Assembly: GCA_041746635.1 (NCBI GenBank)
Contig: JBGTGQ010000044.1
Span: forward strand, 1-64,000
Direction of reading: 5' to 3'
Length of the DNA: 64,000 nt
DNA from: CAMASH01 sp041746635
Lineage (GTDB): Bacteria > Verrucomicrobiota > Verrucomicrobiia > Chthoniobacterales > Terrimicrobiaceae
This document shows, in pieces, positions 53,231 through 62,717 of this stretch. Both the position numbers and the translations under genes were made by a program. Within the stretch, counting starts at the first letter, position 1, and each line of letters opens with the position of its first letter. The notes under the pieces were generated by a model that was given only the letters and a program-made list of their open reading frames with translations, was not told where the DNA came from and ran no database searches.

Positions 53231-55078
53231 TTACTCCACCGTGACGCTCTTGGCCAGGTTGCGCGGTTTGTCCACGTCGCAGCCGAGTTCCACGGCGATG
53301 TAATAGGCGAAGAATTGCAGCGGGATGGTGGCGAGGATGGGCGTGAGGTAGTCGGGTGCCTTGGGAATCAGGATCACGTCGTCGGCCACGCGGGAGAGGG
53401 CGGTGTCGCCTTCGGTGCCAACGGCGATGACAGGGCCTTTGCGGGCTTTGACTTCCTCAATGTTGCTGAGGTTTTTTTCAAAAACCGCATCGTGTGGGGC
53501 GATAAAAACGGAAGGCGTCTCCTCGTTGATCAGGGCGATGACCCCGTGCTTGAGTTCGGCGCTGGGATAGCCGGAGGCGGAAATGTAGCTGATCTCCTTG
53601 AGCTTCAAGGCGGCCTCGAGGGCGATGGGGTAGTTGGCCTGGCGACCCATGAAGAGGAAATTTTTCGAGTGGGCGTATTTTTTCGCGATGGCGGCGACGT
53701 GGGTTTCGAGTTCGAGAACCTTGGCGACCAGGTCGGGGAGTTTTTCCAGGTGGGCGATGATTTCCAGTCCCTCGGCGTAGGAGAGGTGGCGCATGCGGCC
53801 CAGTAACAAGGCGAGCAGCGTCATGATGGTGAGCTGCGAGGTGAAGGACTTGGTGGCGGCGACGCCGATCTCGGGCCCGGCGTGCATGTAAACCCCGCCG
53901 TCGCTCTCGCGGGCGATGGTGCTGGCGACGTTGTTGCAAATGCCGAGGGTGCGGTGGCCTTTGCGCTGGCTTTCCCGCAGGGCGGCGAGGGTGTCGGCGG
54001 TTTCGCCGCTCTGGCTGATGACAAAAACGAGGGTGTCGCGCGTCATGGGCAGGTTGCGGTAGCGGAGTTCGCTGGCGAATTCGCACTCGACCGGCAGATG
54101 GGCCAGAGTTTCGATCAAATACTCGCCCACCATGGCGGAGTGAAACGCGGTGCCGCAGCCGCTGAGAACGATGCGCTCGACGCTGCGCAATTCGGCATTG
54201 GTCATGTCCAGGCCGCCGAGCTTGGCGGTGGCTTCCTCGGTGGAAAGGCGGCCCCGCAGGGCGTCGCGCACGGTGTTGGGCTGCTCGTGGATTTCCTTGA
54301 GCATGTAGTGGGCGTATTTGCCCTTGTCCACGTCCCCGGCGGTGAACTCAACCTTGCTGACCTCGAAACTGGCATCGGAGCCGGCCAGGGTGGAAAGATC
54401 GAAGCCATCCGCGCGCAGGGCGACGATCTCGTAGTCGTTCAAGTAAACGGCCTCCCGCGTGTGCGCCACCACGGCGCTGACATCACTGGCCAAAAAGTGC
54501 TCACCCTTGCCCACGCCCAGAACCAACGGGCTGCCGCGCCGGGCCCCGACGAGGACGCCGGTCACATCGGCGTGGATCACCGCAATGCCGTAGGTGCCGA
54601 TGACCTGGCGCAAAGCCTCGCGCACGGACTCGACCAGGGCAGCCTGAGTTTTTTCGCCCCGACGATCAAAGGCGGCGCCCACAAGGTGGGCCAGAACCTC
54701 GGTGTCGGTCTGGGATTTGAAAACATGGCCCTTCTCTTCAAGTTGAGTGCGAAGCGTCTGGTAATTTTCGATGACCCCGTTGTGGACGAGTACGAGCCGG
54801 CCGGAGCGGTCGGTGTGCGGATGGGCGTTTTCGCTGGTGACGGCTCCATGCGTGGCCCAGCGGGTGTGGCTGATGCCCATGCTTCCGGGAGCCGGATGCT
54901 CCGAAATGACCTGCGCCAGGCTGGCGATGCGGCCGACGGCTTTGCGCACGGCCAAGCCACCGCCGTTAAGGATGGCGACGCCCGCGGAATCGTATCCGCG
55001 GTATTCCAACCGGCGCAGTCCATCCAGAAGGATGGGAACCGCCTCCGCCCTGCCAATATAGCCAACAATTCCACACAT
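53231..55078 (-). CDS. glmS: Glutamine-fructose-6-phosphate aminotransferase (isomerizing)
   Basis: The ATG at 55078 gives 615 residues with the N-terminal nucleophile Cys2 (MCGIVGYIGR), glutaminase motifs SHTRWATHG and VHNGVIENY, and two SIS domains (GCGTAFHSAMVGEY, VFISQSGETADTLAALRE-like, LKEISYISASGYPSAELKHG). The C-terminal tail is KPRNLAKSVTVE. It makes glucosamine-6-phosphate for cell-wall precursors. It is divergent from glgC with 61 bases between. No glmS ribozyme is visible in that gap. Confidence 0.97.
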   Translation of the reverse strand: MCGIVGYIGRAEAVPILLDGLRRLEYRGYDSAGVAILNGGGLAVRKAVGRIASLAQVISEHPAPGSMGISHTRWATHGAVTSENAHPHTDRSGRLVLVHNGVIENYQTLRTQLEEKGHVFKSQTDTEVLAHLVGAAFDRRGEKTQAALVESVREALRQVIGTYGIAVIHADVTGVLVGARRGSPLVLGVGKGEHFLASDVSAVVAHTREAVYLNDYEIVALRADGFDLSTLAGSDASFEVSKVEFTAGDVDKGKYAHYMLKEIHEQPNTVRDALRGRLSTEEATAKLGGLDMTNAELRSVERIVLSGCGTAFHSAMVGEYLIETLAHLPVECEFASELRYRNLPMTRDTLVFVISQSGETADTLAALRESQRKGHRTLGICNNVASTIARESDGGVYMHAGPEIGVAATKSFTSQLTIMTLLALLLGRMRHLSYAEGLEIIAHLEKLPDLVAKVLELETHVAAIAKKYAHSKNFLFMGRQANYPIALEAALKLKEISYISASGYPSAELKHGVIALINEETPSVFIAPHDAVFEKNLSNIEEVKARKGPVIAVGTEGDTALSRVADDVILIPKAPDYLTPILATIPLQFFAYYIAVELGCDVDKPRNLAKSVTVE

Positions 55079-55139
55079 GGGATTTGAAACGTGACAAGTG
55101 CTGCGGTGACTAGCAAGATTCAAGTCCCTTTCCTGACTG

Positions 55140-56432
55140 ATGAGTGCTCCGATGATTCTCCCCATCAATCGAACATTGGCGATCATTATGGGTGGTGGTG
55201 CCGGTTCGCGGTTGTTTCCGCTGACGAAAGAACGGGCCAAACCGGCCGTGCCACTCGCAGGAAAATACCGACTCGTTGATATCCCGATCAGCAACTGCCT
55301 CAATTCCGGCATCCGCGGAATTTATGTACTCACGCAGTTCAATAGCATGTCGCTGCACAGGCATATCAACGCCAGTTACAAATTCGACAATTTCACCCCC
55401 AGCTTTGTCGAAATCCTCGCGGCCCAGCAAACGCCGGAGGGCTCCAGATGGTATCAGGGCACAGCCGACGCCGTGCGGCAAAACATGCGCTACTTTTTGG
55501 AGCAGCAGGTTGATTATTTTATCATCCTGAGCGGCGATCAGCTCTACCGCATGGATTACCGCCTTGTGCTGCGCCAGCACATTGAGACCGGGGCCGATCT
55601 CACCATTGGAACCATTCCGGTGAACCGGGCCGCCGCCTCGGAGTTTGGCATCATGCACACCGACGCCGACCGCCGGATTATCGAATTTGTCGAAAAACCC
55701 AAGGAGTCCAAGATTCTCGACGGCCTGCGTATTCCGGCCGATCTGCTGAAATCGATCGGGCAATCTGCCGAGGCCGACCTCTATCAGGCCTCGATGGGCA
55801 TTTATGTTTTCAACCGCAAGGTGCTGGAGGAATGCCTCGATAACGACTTTGTCGATTTCGGAAAGAACGTGATTCCCGGAGCCATCGACAAATACAAGGT
55901 GCACGCTTACATTTTTCAGGGCTATTGGGAGGATATCGGCACGATCAAGGCGTTTTTCGACGCCAACCTGCAGCTCACCACCCCCACGCCCCAATTCACC
56001 TTTAACGTGCCGGGCGCACCGGTTTACACCCGGCCGCGGTTTCTTCCCGCCAGCGTGCTGCATGCCGTGACCATCGACCACGCCATCATCTCGGACGGCT
56101 GCATCATCAACCAATCCACCATCGAACACAGCATCCTCGGCATCCGTTCTATCGTCCATCCGGGCTCGACTCTGAAAAATGTCATCATGATGGGAGCCGA
56201 CCATTACGAGGCAGACTTTCCTGATGTGGCCACCGGAGTTCCCAGCATCGGGATCGGCCAGGACTGTCACATCGAAAATGCCATCATCGATAAAAATGCC
56301 CGCATCGGAGACAAAGTGGTCATCTCGCCCAAGGGCAAGGCCCCCGACGCCGACGGCGAAGGCTATTACGTCCGCGATGGAATTGTGGTCATCCCGAAAA
56401 ACAGTGTCATTCCTCCGGGAACTTGGATATAG
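55140..56432 (+). CDS. glgC: Glucose-1-phosphate adenylyltransferase
   Basis: The 430-residue protein has the nucleotidyltransferase N-terminus (AIIMGGGAGSRLFPLTKERA, KPAVPLAGKYRLVDIPISNC), the substrate loop EFVEKPKE, YQASMGIYVF and YWEDIGTIKAFFDANL, and a left-handed helix C-terminal domain. It makes ADP-glucose for glycogen. The plant-like length and QFNSMSLHRHI segment are typical of the AGPase family in this group. A lipoprotein gene follows by 10 bases. Confidence 0.95.
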   Translation: MSAPMILPINRTLAIIMGGGAGSRLFPLTKERAKPAVPLAGKYRLVDIPISNCLNSGIRGIYVLTQFNSMSLHRHINASYKFDNFTPSFVEILAAQQTPEGSRWYQGTADAVRQNMRYFLEQQVDYFIILSGDQLYRMDYRLVLRQHIETGADLTIGTIPVNRAAASEFGIMHTDADRRIIEFVEKPKESKILDGLRIPADLLKSIGQSAEADLYQASMGIYVFNRKVLEECLDNDFVDFGKNVIPGAIDKYKVHAYIFQGYWEDIGTIKAFFDANLQLTTPTPQFTFNVPGAPVYTRPRFLPASVLHAVTIDHAIISDGCIINQSTIEHSILGIRSIVHPGSTLKNVIMMGADHYEADFPDVATGVPSIGIGQDCHIENAIIDKNARIGDKVVISPKGKAPDADGEGYYVRDGIVVIPKNSVIPPGTWI

Positions 56433-56442
56433 CACTCGCCCG

Positions 56443-57090
56443 ATGCTTATGAGGACGAGACTCCGCGCTCTGGCGCTGCTACTATATTCCGCCCTGCTGG
56501 CCGGTTGTTATTTCGACCAGCCGCTGACCGATCGCCCGTCGGATGACATCAACACCTGGCTGCTGGGCGTCTGGGAGCACAAGGATGAGAAGGGCAAAAT
56601 TTATCGTGCCGCCGTCCTCCCTCTCACCGGCGACCGCTACACCATCTGGTACCGCACCATCGGAAAGACCAAGCGCGACTCCAAGGAATGGCAGTTCGAG
56701 GCCTGGATCTCGCGCGTGGGGCGTTCGAGTTTTCTTTGCATGAAATGCCTGAAAAGCGGCGGGCAAGTGCCCGAAGGCGGCTTCGTCTTTGCCCATTACC
56801 AGGTCATCGACCAGAACAACGTCATCATGCGGCCTCTCCAGCTCGATTCACCCACCGAAACCACCAGCTTCAAACTGCGCGAGGAAGTCCGGGTCAAGCT
56901 AAAGGAGAGAACCCTCCTGCCGTTGACCGGCTCGACCTGGACCCGCATCTCCGAGGTTTTTTGGGATCGCGGTTTTGATGGAGAGCAACCGTTTCAGCCG
57001 TTGCGGTTTCCGCCCAGCGCGATTACGGAACTCAAGGATTTGAAAGTCGAGGACCTCAGAGATCTGGCAAAAAAGCCCGGCTCGCAGTAG
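56443..57090 (+). CDS. Putative lipoprotein, unknown function
   Basis: The 215-residue product has a lipobox LLAGC (Cys22) and a mature region with LLGVWEHKDEKGKIYRAAVL near the start, resembling a small beta-barrel domain, and a helical end (ITELKDLKVEDLRDLAKKPG). A second ATG 6 bases downstream is equally possible. It is probably cotranscribed with glgC. Confidence 0.75.
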   Translation: MLMRTRLRALALLLYSALLAGCYFDQPLTDRPSDDINTWLLGVWEHKDEKGKIYRAAVLPLTGDRYTIWYRTIGKTKRDSKEWQFEAWISRVGRSSFLCMKCLKSGGQVPEGGFVFAHYQVIDQNNVIMRPLQLDSPTETTSFKLREEVRVKLKERTLLPLTGSTWTRISEVFWDRGFDGEQPFQPLRFPPSAITELKDLKVEDLRDLAKKPGSQ

Positions 57091-57397
57091 AGCAACCTGC
57101 ATTTCCGGGCCCTACCACGGTGGCAATGCCCTTGTGCAGCTTGGAAAATGGCGCGGGCAAAATTTTTTTTCATTTTCTTTGAACGTCACCCAACCGAGGG
57201 CGTCTAAGTTATCGGTTAAGGCAGCATATTCGGGCCACCGCGGTTCAGTTTCATTTGTTCTGGACATCTCGCGTGTGGCCCGAATCCTGTTTATGGGCCG
57301 ATTCCAAGCGCCTCGCGAGCGCGAATCATTCCTCAACCCAAACTTGGCAACCTCTTCCCGCAACAACAAGGGATCAACCCCGTTTGAAAAGACACGG
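57091..57397. other. 307-base gap with no recognised gene
   Basis: Composition drops in GC near 57160-57260 (runs of T and GTTTCATTTGTTCTGG). An open frame of 85 codons exists on the minus strand but has no family resemblance. I see nothing I can name. Confidence 0.4.
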
Positions 57398-58513
57398 CTA
57401 TTTCCCCTTGAGGTGATCCGGGTTGAGTTTTTTCAGCGCGGGCAGGACGAAGAGCCCGTCCTTGCGAATAAGTTTGCCGTCGAACCAGACCTCGCCGCCG
57501 CCGTAGTCTTTGCGTTGGATGTTGACCATGTCCCAGTGGATGCGGCTTTTGTTGCCGTTGCCGGCGATCTCGTAGGCCTGGCCGGGGGTGAAGTGGAAGG
57601 AGCCGGCGATTTTCTCGTCGAAGAGGATGTCGCGCATGGGGTGGAGGATGTGAGGGTTGAAGCCGAGGGAGAATTCGCCGATGAAGCGGGCGCCTTCGTC
57701 GCTATCGAGGATTTCGTTGAGCTTCTTGGTGTTGTTGGCCGTGGCCTTGACCACGCGGCCTTTCTCGAAATCGAGGCGGATGTTGTCAAAGGCGGTGCCC
57801 TGGTAGATGGAGGGGGCGTTGAAGGTGACGTGGCCTTCGACGGAGTCCTTGACGGGGCAGGAGAAGACTTCGCCATCGGGGATATTGCATTCGCCGCCGC
57901 AGACTTTGGAGCCGATGCCTTTGATGGAGAAGAGGAGGTCGGTGCCGGGGCCTTTAATGTGGACGCGGTCGGTGCGGTTCATGAGAGTTTCCAGGGCCTT
58001 CATGCCGGGGATCATGCGGGCGTAATCGAGGGTGCAGACCTTGAAGAAAAAATCCTCGAAGGCCTCGGTGCTGGTGCCGGCTTGCTGGGCCATGGCGGGG
58101 GTGGGCCAGCGGAGGACGACCCATTTGGTCTTGTTAATGCGCCAGTCCATCACCGGGCGCATTTTTCCGGCGATCAGTCGCATCTTGTCCTCGGGCACAT
58201 CGGAGAGCTCGGTGATGTTGTGGCTGCCGCGGATGGCGATGTAGGCCTGCATTTTTTTCATGCGGGCGAGTTCAACGGCACGGGAGGTGTCGAGTTGCGC
58301 CTCGGTGGCGCCGAGGGAAAGTTCGCGGGAAACGCGGGCGCGATGGACCTGCACGAAGGGCACGGCTCCGGCGGCCCGGGCGGCCCGGATGAGCGCGACG
58401 CCCATTTCATCGGGCACGTCGAAGAGTTCAATGAAAACGCGTTCGCCTTTTTCCAACCGGGTGGAATGGCGGGTCAGGATGCGGGCGAGTTGGTCAAGGC
58501 GTGGGTCGTGCAT
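57398..58513 (-). CDS. M29-family aminopeptidase
   Basis: The 371-residue protein matches the thermophilic aminopeptidase family: a Rossmann-like N-terminal domain (RLDQLARILTRHSTRLEKGE), GTDLLFSIKG, NIPDGEVFSCPVKDSVEGHV, and the metal ligands in FIGEFSLGFNP (Glu), GSFHFTPGQAY (His) and RIHWDMV (His-x-Asp). It should release N-terminal residues from peptides in the cytoplasm. No signal peptide. Confidence 0.9.
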   Translation of the reverse strand: MHDPRLDQLARILTRHSTRLEKGERVFIELFDVPDEMGVALIRAARAAGAVPFVQVHRARVSRELSLGATEAQLDTSRAVELARMKKMQAYIAIRGSHNITELSDVPEDKMRLIAGKMRPVMDWRINKTKWVVLRWPTPAMAQQAGTSTEAFEDFFFKVCTLDYARMIPGMKALETLMNRTDRVHIKGPGTDLLFSIKGIGSKVCGGECNIPDGEVFSCPVKDSVEGHVTFNAPSIYQGTAFDNIRLDFEKGRVVKATANNTKKLNEILDSDEGARFIGEFSLGFNPHILHPMRDILFDEKIAGSFHFTPGQAYEIAGNGNKSRIHWDMVNIQRKDYGGGEVWFDGKLIRKDGLFVLPALKKLNPDHLKGK

Positions 58514-58578
58514 GGAAGTGAGGATAACTCCTTAACCGACGAAAGCCGGGAGGGGAAACCGGAAAGTGTTTTGCGCCT

Positions 58579-59091
58579 TCAGCGAGCGGCGAGATTCGAG
58601 GCGGGTTTGTCGGCCTGGGCATATTCCCGGCTCTTCGGCGGCGGCTTGGTGTGGAGATTGGGTTTCTGCAAGAGGGGGATTTCCTTTAGCACCTCGACCC
58701 GAACCTTGGCGATGCCGCGGTCATACATGCCTAGTTTGCGGGCGGCGCCCACGGTGAGGTCGATGACGCGTCCGCGAATGTAGGGGCCGCGGTCGTTGAT
58801 GCGGACAATGATGGATTTGTTGGTCTTGAGATCCACCACGCGAACCTTGGTGCCAAACTTGAGCGTCTTGTGAGCCCCGGCCATGGCGTTGCCGTTGAAG
58901 CGTTCCATGCTGGCAGTGCGATGATCGCGGTACCAAGAGGCGATGCCGTGTTCGACTTTGACCGTCTCCACTTTGTAGAGGGCGGTCGTTTTTAGGGGAT
59001 CGGGCTTGGCCACCTTGTTTGCCTTGACTGCCGTGCAGGCGGCAATGGGTAGGGCGAGGAGGAGGACGAGGGGTTTGGTGGACATGGGCAC
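58579..59091 (-). CDS. rlpA: RlpA-like septal lipoprotein
   Basis: A 170-residue lipoprotein (lipobox with Cys19 in ALPIAAC) with the double-psi beta-barrel: GIASWYRDHRTASMERFNGN, KFGTKVRVVDLKTNKSIIVR, INDRGPYIRGRVIDLTVGAA. The HRTA in place of GRKTASGE is a change in the usual motif. RlpA acts on denuded glycan strands or as a septal protein. It follows miaA by 3 bases. Confidence 0.88.
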   Translation of the reverse strand: MPMSTKPLVLLLALPIAACTAVKANKVAKPDPLKTTALYKVETVKVEHGIASWYRDHRTASMERFNGNAMAGAHKTLKFGTKVRVVDLKTNKSIIVRINDRGPYIRGRVIDLTVGAARKLGMYDRGIAKVRVEVLKEIPLLQKPNLHTKPPPKSREYAQADKPASNLAAR

Positions 59092-59094
59092 TGG

Positions 59095-60033
59095 TCAATC
59101 AGCGGGGCCGGTCTCGGTAAGAGCGGAGTCAAAAACGAATTCACTCGGATGTTGCAGACCGGTCAAATCGATGATTGGAAAAGTAAATTGGTTGCGAAAC
59201 CAGGTCAATTGCCTTTTGGCATAGCGCCGGGTCGCGAGGGCGATCGCATCGAGGCACTCCGGCTGGGTGAGTTCCCCGCGCAGGTGGGCTTGAATTTCCC
59301 GCAATCCAATGGCGCGGGCGGCGGTCGGGCCGATATCGGACAAGGCCCGGACTTCCTCGACCACTCCGCGCTGGAACATGGCTGTCACATTTTGCGCGAT
59401 GCGGATGTCAAGTTCGGCGCGGTCGCGGGTGAGCAGCAAACCCCGGAATCCGGGCGTGGATTTGTCCTTCCATTCCTCGCGCAGATCGGCGGTGAAGCGG
59501 CCGGTGAGGAGATGGATTTCCAAGGCACGCAAGACGCGGCGGGGATTTTGGAAATCGAGATGATGGCGAGCCCCGGGATCGGCCCGGTCGAGGCGGTGCT
59601 GCAGGTCTGCCAGCGGCAGGGCGGAGAGTTCAGCGCGCAGCGCGAGGTCGGGGGGCGGCAGATCGGCCAGGCCGTGGGTGATTGCCTTGAGGTAAAGCCC
59701 CGAGCCGCCGGTGATGATCGTTCGCCTTCTGTGCGCGGTGATTTCAGCGATTTTTTCCCGGGCGAGAGCGGCGAACCGCGCGGCGTCGAAAGGTTCCGAC
59801 GGTGGGAGGAATCCGATGAGGTGATGAGGAACGCGGTCCCGCAGGGCGGCGTCCGGCTGGGCGGTGAGGATCTCCAGACCGGAATAAACCTGAAAGGCAT
59901 CGGCCCCAAGAATTTCGCCGCCGAACCGGCTGGCCAGTTCGGCGGCGAAAGCAGTTTTGCCGACCCCGGTGGGGCCGCAAATGATGAGAGGGGTTGAAGG
60001 TGGAGGATTGATGGATGAGAGGAGGTGACTCAC
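59095..60033 (-). CDS. miaA: tRNA dimethylallyltransferase
   Basis: From the GTG at 60033 the product has 312 residues: P-loop IICGPTGVGKT, DAFQVYSGLEILTAQPD, HHLIGFLPPSEPFDAARF, GGSGLYLKAI, and YAKRQLTWFRNQ. It prenylates A37 of tRNAs reading U-starting codons. The first 14 residues (SHLLSSINPPPSTP) lie in repeat-like sequence, so the exact start is uncertain; an ATG at 60060 is the other choice. Confidence 0.93.
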   Translation of the reverse strand: MSHLLSSINPPPSTPLIICGPTGVGKTAFAAELASRFGGEILGADAFQVYSGLEILTAQPDAALRDRVPHHLIGFLPPSEPFDAARFAALAREKIAEITAHRRRTIITGGSGLYLKAITHGLADLPPPDLALRAELSALPLADLQHRLDRADPGARHHLDFQNPRRVLRALEIHLLTGRFTADLREEWKDKSTPGFRGLLLTRDRAELDIRIAQNVTAMFQRGVVEEVRALSDIGPTAARAIGLREIQAHLRGELTQPECLDAIALATRRYAKRQLTWFRNQFTFPIIDLTGLQHPSEFVFDSALTETGPAD

Positions 60034-60083
60034 GCGTCCTGATTTCCGCTCAGCCCTCAACGCCTAACCGTCAACTTTTCCCC

Positions 60084-60713
60084 CTATTGTTCCGGCTGGC
60101 GGTCGCGCTCGCTGCGGCGTTCCTCCACAGCCTTGGCGCCGCTCACCACGAGCTTGCGGCCCATGTATTCCTTATCGTGCAGTTCGGTCACGGCGCGCTT
60201 GGCCTCATCCGTGGACTGCATTTGCACGAAGGCGAACCCTTTCGAGCGTTGCGTGTGTTTGTTCGCGACGATCTCGACGTTTTCCACCGAACCGACCCCG
60301 TTGAAGAGTTCGGAAAGGTCGCTTTCGGTTGCGTCGAAGGACAAGTTGCCCACGTAAATGCGGGGCGACGTGACCTCGATGATTTCGGGCTGGCGAAAAC
60401 CCGACGGACGGCCCGGACGTTCGGGGCGCTCCGTGCGCTCAGGGCGTTCCGCGTGTTCCGACCGACGGGACGCGGATTCCTCCGGGGAACCATGGCTTTC
60501 GCGGGCGCGGGTGCGGGTGGGGCCGGTCTTGGCGGCTTCCTTACCGGCGAAAAAGCCGGCAATTTTCTGCCAGAGGCTCTTTTTAACCTGTGGTTTGGCG
60601 GGGGCTTCCTGACGAGGGCCGCGGGGTCCGCTGGAACTGCGGCCACCAGGACGTCGGCTGCTGCTGCGCCGGGGTGAACGGCGGCCATTGCTGTTGCTGT
60701 ATTCGGATGACAT
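60084..60713 (-). CDS. RNA-binding protein with one RRM domain
   Basis: A 209-residue protein with a long basic, Ser/Arg/Pro-rich N-terminus (residues 1-112, including EHAERPERTERPERPGRP repeats). A single C-terminal RRM reads RIYVGNLSFDATESDLSELF (RNP2) and KGFAFVQM (RNP1). Bacterial RRM proteins in this group are cold-shock or RNA-chaperone types. The N-terminus is longer than the usual 80-140 residue form and looks disordered. Confidence 0.88.
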   Translation of the reverse strand: MSSEYSNSNGRRSPRRSSSRRPGGRSSSGPRGPRQEAPAKPQVKKSLWQKIAGFFAGKEAAKTGPTRTRARESHGSPEESASRRSEHAERPERTERPERPGRPSGFRQPEIIEVTSPRIYVGNLSFDATESDLSELFNGVGSVENVEIVANKHTQRSKGFAFVQMQSTDEAKRAVTELHDKEYMGRKLVVSGAKAVEERRSERDRQPEQ

Positions 60714-61046
60714 GACTTTGATGATTTGGATTGGTGGATGACACCCGGGTAGGCCGGATAGGGGATCTCCCGTTGTGCGATCCTGTCGTTAATGCCTCGG
60801 ACGGGGCCGATTTCTTTGCGGGAACGTGTGATTTCCAACCAGCAAAAAACCTGTAAGCGGCCATGCAGATCAGCCACCGCGGGAACAACTTCCATGAGGG
60901 CGCGGCAATCTCGATATGCATTTCGTTTAACGCCTGAGGCTTGCAGAAGGTCATCCAGCCGGCGCGCTTTTGCAAGACTCAATTGCCTGAGGCGCCGACA
61001 AAGAATCTTCGCAACCTTTACCCGCTGATTTGGTTTAAACCCAAGC
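60714..61046. other. 333-base region between divergent genes, no gene recognised
   Basis: The minus strand is open through most of it (for example KARRLDDLLQASGVKRNAYR), but no start, ribosome site or family was identified. It should hold the promoters of the RRM gene and the STN-like gene. Confidence 0.4.
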
Positions 61047-62096
61047 ATGCGCAATCCGAGAATACTGCTTCTGAGTGGGGTGCTGCTCCTCTGCGCCACC
61101 CTTGTCATCTGGCGATGGATGTCCGGTTGGGGGCTGGTCACGCTCAATGTCGAGAAAGCGCCGCTCTCCAAGGTAATCAAGTCCATCGAACGCCAGGGTG
61201 GGGTTAAAATCGTGACCAATGCCGACCCCGCCACCCCGGTCTCGCTCTACCTTCAGCGCGTTCCGGCCTACGAGGCCATGGACACGCTGGCCATTCGTTT
61301 GGATGGCGATGTGCGCCTTGCCTACATCGCAGCACCCGACAAAAACCAGATTGCCGCCGTGCTCGCCGCCTTCACCGGCGGAACGAACCCCGGCGGCTGG
61401 ACCGTTCTTTCCGCCGGATTCGGCGGAAGGGGAGGCCGTGCCATGCTGGGCGGCGAAACCGTGATCGATCCCCGCCAAGTCGAATGGAAAATGAGCGACG
61501 TTCCGGACCGGAACCTCCAGACCGTCCTGAATCAAGGCGCGCAAAAAACCGGTGCCCTCTTTGCCACCCCCCAGACATGGAATCCCATTCTGGGCAAGCT
61601 ACCCGCCTCCGGCAAAACCGGCCAAATGGCCACCGCCGCCGTCAGCGCCGCCAAGGGTAAGATCGAGGAACTCTTCCTGCTCACCGTCCGCCCGCCCCGC
61701 CCCGAGGGCGAACGCAACGCCGGCGAGAGCGGTCCCGACCGCTGGGAAAGCCAGCAAACGGTCCTCTCCCCCCCCCGCGGCAATGGCCCCGGCAACCCCG
61801 AGTGGATGGCCGAGCGCGTCCAAGCCCAGATCGCTCTCCTCCCACCGGAGGAACGCCAGGAAGCCCGGACCCAGTTCGACGAAATGCGCAAATTCTGGGA
61901 AGCCGTTCGCAACCTCCCCGAGGAAGAACGCCGGGCCAAGATCGAGGAAGCCATGAATAATCCGGAAATGCAGGACCGCATGGACGAACGCATGGCCGCC
62001 CGCGACAACAGGCGCAGCCCCGAACAACGCGAAAAGCGCATGCGCCGCTACATCGAACGCAAGGAACAGATCAAAATGTCCCCCGCCAAGTCATGA
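61047..62096 (+). CDS. Membrane-anchored protein with an STN/secretin-like short domain
   Basis: The 349-residue protein has an N-terminal membrane helix (ILLLSGVLLLCATLVIWRWM). Residues about 32-90 resemble an STN fold (VEKAPLSKVIKSIERQGGVK, then VSLYLQRVPAYEAMDTLAIR). A Gly/Pro-rich middle and a highly charged C-terminal coiled region (EEERRAKIEEAMNNPEMQDR) follow. It overlaps the prepilin gene by 4 bases. The pairing suggests a periplasmic partner in pilin assembly or an envelope sensor; this is inference. Confidence 0.65.
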   Translation: MRNPRILLLSGVLLLCATLVIWRWMSGWGLVTLNVEKAPLSKVIKSIERQGGVKIVTNADPATPVSLYLQRVPAYEAMDTLAIRLDGDVRLAYIAAPDKNQIAAVLAAFTGGTNPGGWTVLSAGFGGRGGRAMLGGETVIDPRQVEWKMSDVPDRNLQTVLNQGAQKTGALFATPQTWNPILGKLPASGKTGQMATAAVSAAKGKIEELFLLTVRPPRPEGERNAGESGPDRWESQQTVLSPPRGNGPGNPEWMAERVQAQIALLPPEERQEARTQFDEMRKFWEAVRNLPEEERRAKIEEAMNNPEMQDRMDERMAARDNRRSPEQREKRMRRYIERKEQIKMSPAKS

Positions 62097-62674
62097 AACG
62101 CCCGTCCCGTGCGGCTTTCACCCTCGTCGAACTCCTCGTCGTCATAGCCATCATCGGCACCCTCACCGCCCTCGTCCTCCCAGAATACGGCAAATTCATC
62201 AGCCGGGCCCGCAGCGTCACCTGCATGAATAACCTCCGGCAAATCGGCGTCTCCGTGCTCAGCTACGTGGGCGACAACGATAACACCTATCCTGCCATTG
62301 AACCCAACCCGGAGGATCCCGTCTATACGGCGGACGATGAAGAAGAATCGGTCAAAGCGGAATTACCCCAGGGAATTCTGGAGGAATTGGGGCCGTATGG
62401 GCTGACCGAATCCATCTTGAAGTGCCCCGCGGACATCGCCGGGAAAAACTATTTTGCCCAAAAAAATCCCCCGACCAGCTACCAATGGCGGGTCACGCTC
62501 GACAGCGAAAACGCCAGTGGCGCCAAGATCTATGGGGGGCGGCGCGGTTACGGCGTCCGCATCGTCAAACCCAGCCGGGTCACCATTTGCACCGACTTCG
62601 AACCCGTGCATTTCGGCCGGATGAACCGCCTCTACGCCGACGGCCACGTCGTGGCCAAGCTGATCGGCAACTGA
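62093..62674 (+). CDS. Prepilin-type protein with H-X9-DG motif
   Basis: The 193-residue protein has a class III prepilin leader and helix (AAFTLVELLVVIAIIGTLTA; cleavage predicted before or after the Ala-Phe junction, Glu at position 5 of the mature chain). The soluble domain has MNNLRQIGVSVLSYVGDNDN and ends with HFGRMNRLYADGHV, the H-X9-DG signature of Planctomycetes-Verrucomicrobia pseudopilins. It is coupled to the upstream STN-like gene (ATGA). Confidence 0.9.
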   Translation: MKRPSRAAFTLVELLVVIAIIGTLTALVLPEYGKFISRARSVTCMNNLRQIGVSVLSYVGDNDNTYPAIEPNPEDPVYTADDEEESVKAELPQGILEELGPYGLTESILKCPADIAGKNYFAQKNPPTSYQWRVTLDSENASGAKIYGGRRGYGVRIVKPSRVTICTDFEPVHFGRMNRLYADGHVVAKLIGN

Positions 62675-62717
62675 ACGGCAACACGCGATGCGGGGAAACC
62701 CGCCTGACGGGAGAGGG

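Noticed and set aside
55079..55139. Possible glmS ribozyme upstream of glmS
   Set aside because: The gap to glgC is only 61 bases, too short for the ribozyme, and no matching core is visible.
60714..61046. Minus-strand frame continuing upstream of the RRM gene
   Set aside because: It is in another frame than the RRM gene, lacks a start with a ribosome site and has no family resemblance.
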